From NCBI GenBank assembly GCA_026706075.1, contig JAPOZM010000069.1, positions 19,415-83,414 of the forward strand: a DNA stretch of 64,000 nt, in the 5' to 3' direction. Both the position numbers and the translations under genes were made by a program. Below, one piece after another: positions 49,370-57,417 of the stretch (within the stretch, counting starts at the first letter, position 1; every line of letters starts with the position of its first letter). This DNA comes from Gemmatimonadaceae bacterium. GTDB lineage: Bacteria; Latescibacterota; UBA2968; UBA8231. The notes below the pieces were generated by a model. That model was not told the DNA's origin. It worked only from the letters and a program-made list of their open reading frames with translations, and did no database searches.

Positions 49370-50202
49370 CTACCATCGCAAGAGCCGCTTGAGCGAGCCC
49401 CAGCGCGAGGGCCGCACCACCGTCGGAGGCGGTTCCAGGCCGACCAGCACCGCCTGCGCGAAACCGCTGGCGTCTTCCTGCAGTCCCCTGGCAGGAGGGA
49501 ATGGAAACGTGGAGACCGAGGCGCACGCGCCACAAGGATCGACATCGACGCCTATCACACCCAGGGTGATGGCTTCACCGATCTTCAGGTTTGACCGAAC
49601 GCTCTCCTGGAGGCCCACGTCGCTTACCACGTCGAACACGGTGAACGACACCTCCACGCGCGTGTCGCCCTCGCGATTCGCCTTGGGTGGGTCGGAGTCG
49701 GTCATCCCGTGGAGGTACTCCGCCGTGTTCCGCCACGCGCCTACGTCTCCGGTGTAGCGGACCGAGAGGCCGCCCTCGGCAAAGGGAAGCACCTCGACTC
49801 GCTGCGCCGTGGTCGCGTCCGAGGCCACCTCCTGCGGCGCTACCTCCACCATGAACTCGAACTGGGCGTCGCGCCATCCATCGACTACCTGAGCGGAGAT
49901 CTGCGTGTCCCGTCTCGAGAAGGCAACGAGTATGCGATCCGGCGGCTGGGCGGCAATCCAGACCTCAAGCCAGTAATCCAACAGGCCTTCGCTCCCGCCC
50001 TCGGTGACGTCCACCCACATGTCAGCGTGAGCAGAGGCGGACCGATGACCTGCCGCCAGTCCGTCAGGTCACCGTCCACCTGGATGGCATTGGCTTCCGT
50101 CAGCACCGGGATCTCGAGCGGCAGTAGGACCGGAGGCTCCCCGGACGAGCAGATCCCCGGCAGCGCGGCGAACAGCAGGACAAGGGCTATCGCTCTCAGC
50201 AT
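49370..50202 (-). pseudogene. Array paralog B (type II): CBM9/DOMON-like, apparent frameshift near 50018..50030
   Basis: N-term MLRAIALVLLFAALPGICSSGEPP...VDGDLTDWRQVIGPPLLTLT in one frame, MWVDVTEGGSEGLLDYWLEVWIA...WGSLKRLLRW in another. Confidence 0.85.
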
Positions 50203-50245
50203 CGCATGCCTCTCGGACCGTTACGTGTCCAACGACGCCCGGGCG

Positions 50246-51070
50246 CTACCATCTCAAGAGACGCTTGAGCGAGCCCCATCCCGAGGGCAGCACCACCGTA
50301 GGAGGCGGCTCCAGACCCACCAGCACCGCAGGCGCGAAGCCGCTGGCGTCCTCCTGCAGACCCCGGGCCCCGCCAGGGGGAGCGGGATAGGTGATGACAC
50401 TGTAGCAGGTAGAACTGTATCCATCGCCATTGTTGTTGGCGGCGAGCACGGCCAAGGTGATGGCATCACCGATCCTCAGGTCGGAGCGCACGCTCTCCCC
50501 GGGGCCCGCATCGCTCACCACGTCGAAGACCGTGAGCGACAACTCGACGCGCGTCACCTTCTCATCCAAGTCCAGAGCACCCACCCCGTGGATGAACTCC
50601 GCCGTGTTCCGCCATTGGCCCACAGCACCGGTGTAGCGGATCGAGAGGCCATCCTCGGCGAAGGGAAGCACCTCGACTCGCTGCGCCGTGGCCGCGTCCG
50701 AGGCGACCTCCTGGGGCGCCACCTCGATCATGAACTCGAACTGGCCGTCTCGCCAGACATCGACCATGCCATCGGAGATCACATCATCGCCTCGCTCGAA
50801 GGCGACGAGCATGCGATCCGGCGGCAGCACGGCAATCCAGATCTCGATCCAGAAAGTCGACGGACAGTACGCGGATTCGCTGGGGTCCCCCCACATGTCG
50901 ATCATCGCGAGCGTCGGCGGACCGACGACCTGCCGCCAGTCCGCCAGGTCACCGTCCACCTGGATGGCATCGGCTTCCGTCAGCACCGGGATCTCGAGCG
51001 GCGGCAGGACGGGAGGGTCCCCGGCGGAGCAGATCCCTGGCGGCGCGGCGAACAGGACGAAGGCCGTCAG
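50246..51070 (-). CDS. Array paralog C: CBM9/DOMON-like; expected ATG replaced by CTG
   Basis: ORF 50246..51166; IQVDGDLADWRQVVGPPTLAMIDMWGDPSESAYCPSTFWIEIWIAV...GWGSLKRLLRW; signal-peptide-like LTAFVLFAAPPGICSA. Confidence 0.8.
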   Translation of the reverse strand: MTAFVLFAAPPGICSAGDPPVLPPLEIPVLTEADAIQVDGDLADWRQVVGPPTLAMIDMWGDPSESAYCPSTFWIEIWIAVLPPDRMLVAFERGDDVISDGMVDVWRDGQFEFMIEVAPQEVASDAATAQRVEVLPFAEDGLSIRYTGAVGQWRNTAEFIHGVGALDLDEKVTRVELSLTVFDVVSDAGPGESVRSDLRIGDAITLAVLAANNNGDGYSSTCYSVITYPAPPGGARGLQEDASGFAPAVLVGLEPPPTVVLPSGWGSLKRLLRW

Positions 51071-51132
51071 GCTTCTCAGCGTGGGGCCCCTCAGATCGGC
51101 GATCAGCAAGCGCCTGGAACGACCGCCGGACA

Positions 51133-51966
51133 CTACCATACCATGAGCCGCTTGAGCGAGCCCCACCCCGAGGGCAGCACCATCGTAGGAGGCGGCTCCA
51201 GACCCACCAGCACCGCCGGCGCGAAACCGCTGGCGTCCTCCTGCAGACGCCTGGCTCCGGCAGGGGGATAGTCGATGACACTGTAGCAGCTCGAACGTCC
51301 AACGCCATTGTTGTCAGCGGCGATCACGGCCAGGGTGATGGCATCACCGATCCTCAGGTCGGAGCGCACGCTCTCCCCGGGACCCGCGTCGCTCACCACG
51401 TCGAAGACCGTGAGCGACAACTCGACGCGCGTCACCTTCTCATCCAAGTCCAGAGCACCCACCCCGTGGATGAACTCCGCCGTGTTCCGCCATTGGCCCA
51501 CAGCACCGGTGTAGCGGATCGAGAGGCCGCCCTCGGCGAAGGGAAGCACCTCGACCCGTTGCGCCGTGGCCGCGTCCGAGGCGACTTCCTGGGGCGCCAC
51601 CTCGATCATGAACTCGAACTGGCCGTCCCGCCAGATGTCGAAGGGCCGATCGGAGATCTCATGATCGATTCGCTCGAAGGCGACGAGCACGCGATCCGGC
51701 GGCAGCACGGCAATCCAGATCTCGATCCAGAAAGTACCCGGGCAGAACGCATAGTCGGACTCTGTGGGGTCCGTCCATACGTCACGTACCGTGAGCAAGG
51801 GTGCACCGGTGACCTGCCGCCAGTCCGTCAGGTCACCGTCCAGCTGGATGGCATCGGCGTCCGCCAGCACCGGGATCTCGAGCGGCGGCAGGACCGGAGG
51901 CTCCCCGGCCGAGCAGATCCCTGGAAGGGCGGCGAACAGCAGGACAAGGGATATCGCTCTCAGCAT
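51133..51966 (-). CDS. Array paralog D: secreted CBM9/DOMON-like protein
   Basis: MLRAISLVLLFAALPGICSAGEPPVLPPLEIPVLADADAIQLDGDLTDWRQ...GWGSLKRLMVW. Confidence 0.87.
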   Translation of the reverse strand: MLRAISLVLLFAALPGICSAGEPPVLPPLEIPVLADADAIQLDGDLTDWRQVTGAPLLTVRDVWTDPTESDYAFCPGTFWIEIWIAVLPPDRVLVAFERIDHEISDRPFDIWRDGQFEFMIEVAPQEVASDAATAQRVEVLPFAEGGLSIRYTGAVGQWRNTAEFIHGVGALDLDEKVTRVELSLTVFDVVSDAGPGESVRSDLRIGDAITLAVIAADNNGVGRSSCYSVIDYPPAGARRLQEDASGFAPAVLVGLEPPPTMVLPSGWGSLKRLMVW

Positions 51967-52013
51967 GGCATCCCTCGCTGTGGCTTTGCTGCGTGGCCAA
52001 CGACTCCCGGGCG

Positions 52014-52841
52014 CTACCATCGCAAGAGCCGCTTGAGCGAGCCCCATCCCGAAGGCGAGACAACTGTGCGAGGCGGTTCGAGACGGGTCAGGATCGCGGT
52101 GCCGAAACCACTGGCGTCCTTGCGCAAGTCCCTGGCGAGAGTGGCCGGATAGGTGACGACCGCGACGCACCCGTCACAAGGATCGACGTCGACGCCTATC
52201 ACACCCAACGTCATAACATCACCGACCTCCAAGGCCGATCGAACGCTCTCCTGGAGCCCCACGTCGCTGACCACGTCGAACACGGTGAGCGACACCTCCA
52301 CGCGCGTCGCGATCTCGCGATTGGCCTTGGGTGGGTCAGAGTCGGTCACCCCGTGGATGAACTCCGTCGTGTTCCGCCACGCGCCCAAGGCTCCGGTGTA
52401 GCGGACCGAGAGGCTGCCCTCGGCAAAAGGAAGCACCTCGACTCGCTGCGCCGTGGCCACGTCCGAGGCGACCATCTGCGGAGCCACCTCCAGCATGAAC
52501 TCGAACTCGCCGTCGCGCCATCCATCGAATACCTGATCGGAGATCCCCGTGTCCCGTCTCTCAAAGGCGAGGAGCAGTCGATCCGGCGGCAGCACGGCAA
52601 TCCAGACTTCAAGCCGGTAATCCAACAGGTCCCGCATACCGTCGCCCTCGGTGACGTCCCCCCACATGTCGATCATCGCGAGCGTCGGCGGACCGATGAC
52701 ATGCCGCCAGTCCGTCAGGTCCCCGTCCACCTGGATGGCATCGGCTTCCGTCAACACCGGGATCTCGAGCGGCGGCAGGACCGGAGGGTCCCCGGCCGAG
52801 CAGACCCCTGGCAGCGCGGCGAACAGGACGACGGCCGTCAT
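52014..52841 (-). CDS. Array paralog E (type II): secreted CBM9/DOMON-like protein
   Basis: MTAVVLFAALPGVCSAGDPP; IQVDGDLTDWRHVIGPP; LLDYRLEVWIAV; C-term GWGSLKRLLRW. Confidence 0.87.
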   Translation of the reverse strand: MTAVVLFAALPGVCSAGDPPVLPPLEIPVLTEADAIQVDGDLTDWRHVIGPPTLAMIDMWGDVTEGDGMRDLLDYRLEVWIAVLPPDRLLLAFERRDTGISDQVFDGWRDGEFEFMLEVAPQMVASDVATAQRVEVLPFAEGSLSVRYTGALGAWRNTTEFIHGVTDSDPPKANREIATRVEVSLTVFDVVSDVGLQESVRSALEVGDVMTLGVIGVDVDPCDGCVAVVTYPATLARDLRKDASGFGTAILTRLEPPRTVVSPSGWGSLKRLLRW

Positions 52842-52903
52842 GCTTCTCAGCGCGGGACGCCTCAGATCGGCGATCAGCAGACGCGTTGAACGACAGCTGG
52901 ACA

Positions 52904-53746
52904 CTACCATCTCAAGAGCCGCTTGAGCGAGCCCCATCCCGAGGGCAGCACCACCGTCGGAGGCGGCTCCAGGCCGACGAGCACCGCCTGTGCGAAACCG
53001 CTGGCGTCCTCCTGCAGACCCCGGGCCCCGCCAGGGGGAGCGGGATAGGTGATGACACTGTAGCAGGTAGAACTGTATCCATCGCCATTGTTGTTGGCGG
53101 CGAGCACGGCCAAGGTGATGGCATCACCGATCCTCAGGTCGGAGCGCACGCTCTCCCCGGGGCCCGCATCGCTCACCACGTCGAAGACCGTGAGCGACAA
53201 CTCGACGCGCGTCACCTTCTCATCCAAGTCCAGAGCACCCACCCCGTGGATGAACTCCGCCGTGTTCCGCCATTGGCCCACAGCACCGGTGTAGCGGATC
53301 GAGAGGCCATCCTCGGCGAAGGGAAGCACCTCGACTCGCTGCGCCGTGGCCGCGTCCGAGGCGACCTCCTGGGGCGCCACCTCGATCATGAACTCGAACT
53401 GGCCGTCTCGCCAGACATCGACCATGCCATCGGAGATCACATCATCGCCTCGCTCGAAGGCGACGAGCATGCGATCCGGCGGCAGCACGGCAATCCAGAT
53501 CGAGATCCAGAAAGTCAGCGGGCAGTACCCATCGCTGGACTCGCGGGGGTCCCCCCACGTATCGATTTCCTTCAGCGTCGGCGGACCGATCACCTGCCGC
53601 CAGTCCGTCAGGTCACCGTCCACCTGGATGGCATCGGCGTCCGTCAGCACCGGGATCTCGAGCGGCGGCAGGACCGGAGGGTCCCCGGCCGAGCAGGTCC
53701 CTGGCAGGGCGGCGAACAGCAGGACAAGGGATATCGCTCTCAGCAT
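52904..53746 (-). CDS. Array paralog F: secreted CBM9/DOMON-like protein
   Basis: MLRAISLVLLFAALPGTCSAGDPP...GWGSLKRLLRW; 3' half nucleotide-identical to paralog C. Confidence 0.87.
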   Translation of the reverse strand: MLRAISLVLLFAALPGTCSAGDPPVLPPLEIPVLTDADAIQVDGDLTDWRQVIGPPTLKEIDTWGDPRESSDGYCPLTFWISIWIAVLPPDRMLVAFERGDDVISDGMVDVWRDGQFEFMIEVAPQEVASDAATAQRVEVLPFAEDGLSIRYTGAVGQWRNTAEFIHGVGALDLDEKVTRVELSLTVFDVVSDAGPGESVRSDLRIGDAITLAVLAANNNGDGYSSTCYSVITYPAPPGGARGLQEDASGFAQAVLVGLEPPPTVVLPSGWGSLKRLLRW

Positions 53747-53792
53747 GGCATCCCTCGCTGCGGCCTGCTGCGTGGCCAGCGGCGCCTGGCCG

Positions 53793-54617
53793 CTACCATC
53801 TCAAGAGCCGCTTGAGCGAGCCCCAGCGCGAGGGCGACAGAAACGTCGGAGGCGGTTCCAAGCCGACCAGTACCGCCGGCGCGAAACCGCTGGCGTCCTC
53901 CTGCAGACCCCTGGCTCCGCCAACGGAACCATAGTAGATGACTCGGTAACAGTTTCCATCGTCATTTTCGTTGGCGGCGATCACGCCCAGGGTGATGGTG
54001 TCACCGATCTTCAAGTCGGAGCGTACGCTCTCCCCGGGGCCCGCATCGCTCACCACGTCGAAGACCGTGATCGATGACTCGACGCGCGTCACCCTCTCAT
54101 CCAAGTCCAGAGCACCCACCCCGTGGATGAACTCCGCCGTGTTCCGCCATTGGCCCACAGCACCGGTGTAGCGGATCGAGAGGCCATCCTCGGCGAAGGG
54201 AAGCACCTCGACTCGCTGCGCCGTGGCCGCGTCCGAGGCGACCTCCTGGGGCGCCACCTCGATCATGAACTCGAACTGGCCGTCTCGCCAGACATCGACC
54301 ATGCCATCGGAGATCACATCATCGCCTCGCTCGAAGGCGACGAGCATGCGATCCGGCGGCAGCACGGCAATCCAGATCTCGATCCAGAAAGTCGACGGAC
54401 AGTACGCGGATTCGCTGGGGTCCCCCCACATGTCGATCATCGCGAGCGTCGGCGGACCGACGACCTGCCGCCAGTCCGCCAGGTCACCGTCCACCTGGAT
54501 GGCATCGGCTTCCGTCAGCACCGGGATCTCCAGCGGCGGCAGGACGGGGGCCTCCCCCCCGAAGCACCTTAGCGGCAACACGACAAGCAGAAGGACTGAT
54601 GTTCGGGTCTTCACCAT
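53793..54617 (-). CDS. Array paralog G: secreted CBM9/DOMON-like protein, promoter-proximal copy
   Basis: MVKTRTSVLLLVVLPLRCFGGEAPVLPPLEIPVLTEADAIQVDGDLADWRQ...RWGSLKRLLRW. Confidence 0.87.
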   Translation of the reverse strand: MVKTRTSVLLLVVLPLRCFGGEAPVLPPLEIPVLTEADAIQVDGDLADWRQVVGPPTLAMIDMWGDPSESAYCPSTFWIEIWIAVLPPDRMLVAFERGDDVISDGMVDVWRDGQFEFMIEVAPQEVASDAATAQRVEVLPFAEDGLSIRYTGAVGQWRNTAEFIHGVGALDLDERVTRVESSITVFDVVSDAGPGESVRSDLKIGDTITLGVIAANENDDGNCYRVIYYGSVGGARGLQEDASGFAPAVLVGLEPPPTFLSPSRWGSLKRLLRW

Positions 54618-54636
54618 GGTGCGCTCCCGACTATGG

Positions 54637-54669
54637 CGGGCCGGCCCTGACACGCGCAGGGCCGGCCCG
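54637..54669. promoter_or_regulatory. Perfect 13-bp stem hairpin between protease and the paralog array
   Basis: CGGGCCGGCCCTG-ACACGCG-CAGGGCCGGCCCG; no U-tract downstream on the minus strand. Confidence 0.75.
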
Positions 54670-54678
54670 TGGTCTTGA

Positions 54679-55824
54679 TCACCGCAGGTGAGTCACCTTC
54701 TTGTAGTCTCTGGCACCTCCGGCAATGAGCACCACCAGGTAGACGCCGCTCGCCGCCTCGCGCATGTCGGCGTCGTGGCCGTCCCACTCGATCTGATGTC
54801 TGCCAGCAGGAAGGACCTCCGTGCTCATGACTCTCACCATCTGGCCCGTGATCGAGTGAACCTCGATCCTCGCCGCGCCTTCCTCCGGCAGTGTGAAGGT
54901 GATCGTCGTGCTCGGGTTGAAGGGATTGGGAGAGATCGACTCCAGGGCCAGGGCGGCGGGTCGGCCGGCGGACGTACCGGCCGCCACCCGCTTCGGCGAC
55001 ATGTCTCCCCCCTCCTCCGACACGATGCTCTTCGAATCGGCCCCTCCCGATCCGTAAATCTCATCCAGGGCGTCCGTGTCGTCAGCCTCTATCGTGCGGA
55101 GGCCGAGAGCCTCCGTGTCCGACGCGCAATTCCCACACGATCCACTGCCCGAAGTGTCGCCCGCCAGCATCGTTGGACAACCCGTGAACGCAGAATACGG
55201 GTGATCGATACCCAGGGCATGTCCGAGCTCATGGGTGACGACCGACTGGATGTCGACTTGTCCGCCTGTCGTGACCGGGCATTTGTGAGTGTCCGTGGTC
55301 CAGTCGTAGTCCTCATTCAGGAGGATATCGACCTCCAGGATCTCACCCGCATCATCGCGGTACTCCAACACCTTGATCAGCGCATGGCCAACATTGTTCC
55401 GAAGATCATCCAGATCGCTGAAGACGATCGTGTTGACGGTGTCCGCCGGATCCTGTTCCAGATTCAGATCGACCCCTCCCCAGGTCACTGACAGATCGCT
55501 CCCCAGCCGAGTGTCCCATTCGTCGATCGCACTTTCCACGGCATCGGCCTGATTGGCCTGGAACGGACCGTCGCTCGTGTAGGAACCGAGAAAGAACTCG
55601 AAGTCGTGGGAACCCGTCATGGCCCGGATGTTAGTGGTATCGACGAAGACCCATGGATCGTCGGACTCCTCCCAAACAGGGTCATTGGCAATCCTGGCCA
55701 AGACCGGGTACGTGTAGTCACCGAGCCTCTTGGTTCTGGCGCCGTCGTACTGGTACAGTGTGTATGCGAATCCCGTAGTATGGGAAACCAGTAGCACTAC
55801 CGCTGCGGCTGTCAGGCGTGTCAT
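54679..55824 (-). CDS. Secreted matrixin-type zinc metalloprotease with C-terminal FlgD-like sorting domain
   Basis: VVTHELGHALGIDH (HExxHxxGxxH); SISPNPFNPSTTITFTLPEEGAARIEVHSITGQMV...ASGVYLVVLIAGG; signal peptide. Confidence 0.88.
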   Translation of the reverse strand: MTRLTAAAVVLLVSHTTGFAYTLYQYDGARTKRLGDYTYPVLARIANDPVWEESDDPWVFVDTTNIRAMTGSHDFEFFLGSYTSDGPFQANQADAVESAIDEWDTRLGSDLSVTWGGVDLNLEQDPADTVNTIVFSDLDDLRNNVGHALIKVLEYRDDAGEILEVDILLNEDYDWTTDTHKCPVTTGGQVDIQSVVTHELGHALGIDHPYSAFTGCPTMLAGDTSGSGSCGNCASDTEALGLRTIEADDTDALDEIYGSGGADSKSIVSEEGGDMSPKRVAAGTSAGRPAALALESISPNPFNPSTTITFTLPEEGAARIEVHSITGQMVRVMSTEVLPAGRHQIEWDGHDADMREAASGVYLVVLIAGGARDYKKVTHLR

Positions 55825-55836
55825 CTGGTCGTCTCC

Positions 55837-56427
55837 TCACTCGGTCGATTCAGTTGGTTGGTTGCCCACCGCGGTGGCTACGAGGGATCGGAGTACGGAC
55901 AGGGGTATGGCCCCCGTCTCCGGCACCCCCGCCGCATTCAGGTGAGCATTCGGTACACGGTCCCTGTACACCACGTCGGCCCCGTTCTCCGTGCGGATGC
56001 CGAACTTGCCAACTCTTCCGCCCTTTATCTGGTAGACGGGTGCGGAGGTGCCGATCGCCAATTCCCGTATGAAGAGCAGCACCCTTTCGCCTGTATGGAG
56101 GCGCGGTTGGTCCACAGTGACTACCGCGTAGCCGTCGAAGGAGCCTCCGATCATCCGCATGGTGACCGGAGCCGTGCCGCCAACCCCCTTCAGGGCCTCT
56201 GATGGAACCAAGGTGAAGTACGTGAAGGGGATCTTTCCCTGCCTGCCCGTGGACGAGTTGATGGTCACCGTCTCCACCTGGGCATGCATGTCGCGGATCG
56301 AGCCGATGACGACTCGATCCGATTCTCCGACAAGCTCCGCCATCGTCGGGCTCCGGTGAGCCTGGCCCGATGACGGGCCGGCAACTGCCAGGCCAGTTAG
56401 GATGATGAGCGCTGTGATCGCGTTCAT
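55837..56427 (-). CDS. Secreted protein of unknown function
   Basis: Signal peptide MNAITALIILTGLAVAGPSSGQ, strong AGGAGGTG RBS; MAELVGESDRVVIGSIRDM...GERVLLFIRE. Confidence 0.7.
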   Translation of the reverse strand: MNAITALIILTGLAVAGPSSGQAHRSPTMAELVGESDRVVIGSIRDMHAQVETVTINSSTGRQGKIPFTYFTLVPSEALKGVGGTAPVTMRMIGGSFDGYAVVTVDQPRLHTGERVLLFIRELAIGTSAPVYQIKGGRVGKFGIRTENGADVVYRDRVPNAHLNAAGVPETGAIPLSVLRSLVATAVGNQPTESTE

Positions 56428-56637
56428 GGGTGTTGCACCTCCTTTGGCTCTGTTGACGCGGAGCGTGGCAGGCAAATGAATCGCTCTCCGGTCATGTGGA
56501 TGAGATATGAAAAGGACAACCGAGGCTTGCACTCTATGGCAAGTGCCGGGACCTGGCAAGGAGCCTCGGCAGTTGCGCCGGGAAGCACACGAGTGCCCCG
56601 GTTGGCCCGCTCCGGGCCAGCGGCTACCATTGGCGCC

Positions 56638-57417
56638 GTGATCTTCGACGGCATCGACGACTTCCGCCGCCGGCTCCAATCCGGCGAGACCCTGGTGGGC
56701 ACCACCCTGACCCTCACCGATCCCCAGGTCTGCGAGGCCCTGGCCGATTCGGTCGACTTCCTGTGGATCGACCTGGAGCACTCCCCCATGGGCCCGGAGG
56801 CGATGCGCGCCCACCTGATGGTGGCCCGGGGCCGGCGCCGGGCCGTCCTCGTGCGGGTGCCGGGGTCGGAGACGTCCGCCATCAAGCCGGTCCTCGACGC
56901 CGGCGCTCCCGGCATCGTGGTGCCCCAGGTCGCCTCCGCCGCCGAGGTCGAGTCGGTCGTCGCCGACTGCCGCTACCCGCCCGGCGGGCGCCGGGGCTTC
57001 GGCCCCCTCGTGGCCTCCGACTACGGCCGCCTGGGAGGACCCGGGTACCCGGAGCTGGCGGACCGCAGCCTCTTCGTCTCGGTCATGATTGAGCGCGTCG
57101 AGGCGGTGGAGGCGATCGACGAGATCGTCGCCGTGCCCGGCCTCGACTCGGTGGTCCTCGGCCCCAACGACCTCTCCGGGTCCCTCGGCCTCCTCGGGCA
57201 GGTGGAGCACCCGGACGTGGTGGCCGCCATGGAGCGGGTCATCGCCGCGGCCTCCGCCCGGGGCCTGCCGGTGGGCTCGGGCCTGCCCGTCGACCCGGCC
57301 TACGCCGAGGCCCAGGCGCGGCGCGGCGTGCAGTGGCTGCAGATCGGCGGCGACCTCCCCCACATGATGCTCGCCGTGGACGACACGGTGAAGACGGTCC
57401 GCCAGCGGCTGGCGTGA
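56638..57417 (+). CDS. HpcH/HpaI aldolase family protein
   Basis: VGTTLTLTDPQVCEALADSVDFLWIDLEHSPMG; VLDAGAPGIVVPQV; GPNDLSGSLG. Confidence 0.9.
   Translation: MIFDGIDDFRRRLQSGETLVGTTLTLTDPQVCEALADSVDFLWIDLEHSPMGPEAMRAHLMVARGRRRAVLVRVPGSETSAIKPVLDAGAPGIVVPQVASAAEVESVVADCRYPPGGRRGFGPLVASDYGRLGGPGYPELADRSLFVSVMIERVEAVEAIDEIVAVPGLDSVVLGPNDLSGSLGLLGQVEHPDVVAAMERVIAAASARGLPVGSGLPVDPAYAEAQARRGVQWLQIGGDLPHMMLAVDDTVKTVRQRLA

Larger units (their letters stand above)
48483..54617 (-). repeat. Tandem array of seven paralogous genes containing a duplicated three-gene unit (about 2.65 kb)
   Basis: C 50340..50843 reads identical to F 52998..53501; C 50560..50995 identical to G 54095..54530; order F-E-D mirrors C-B-A. 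Confidence 0.85.

Noticed and set aside
48483-54617. Repeat array considered as CRISPR or simple satellite
   Set aside because: Repeats are about 0.85-kb coding units with signal peptides and stop codons, not short repeats with spacers.
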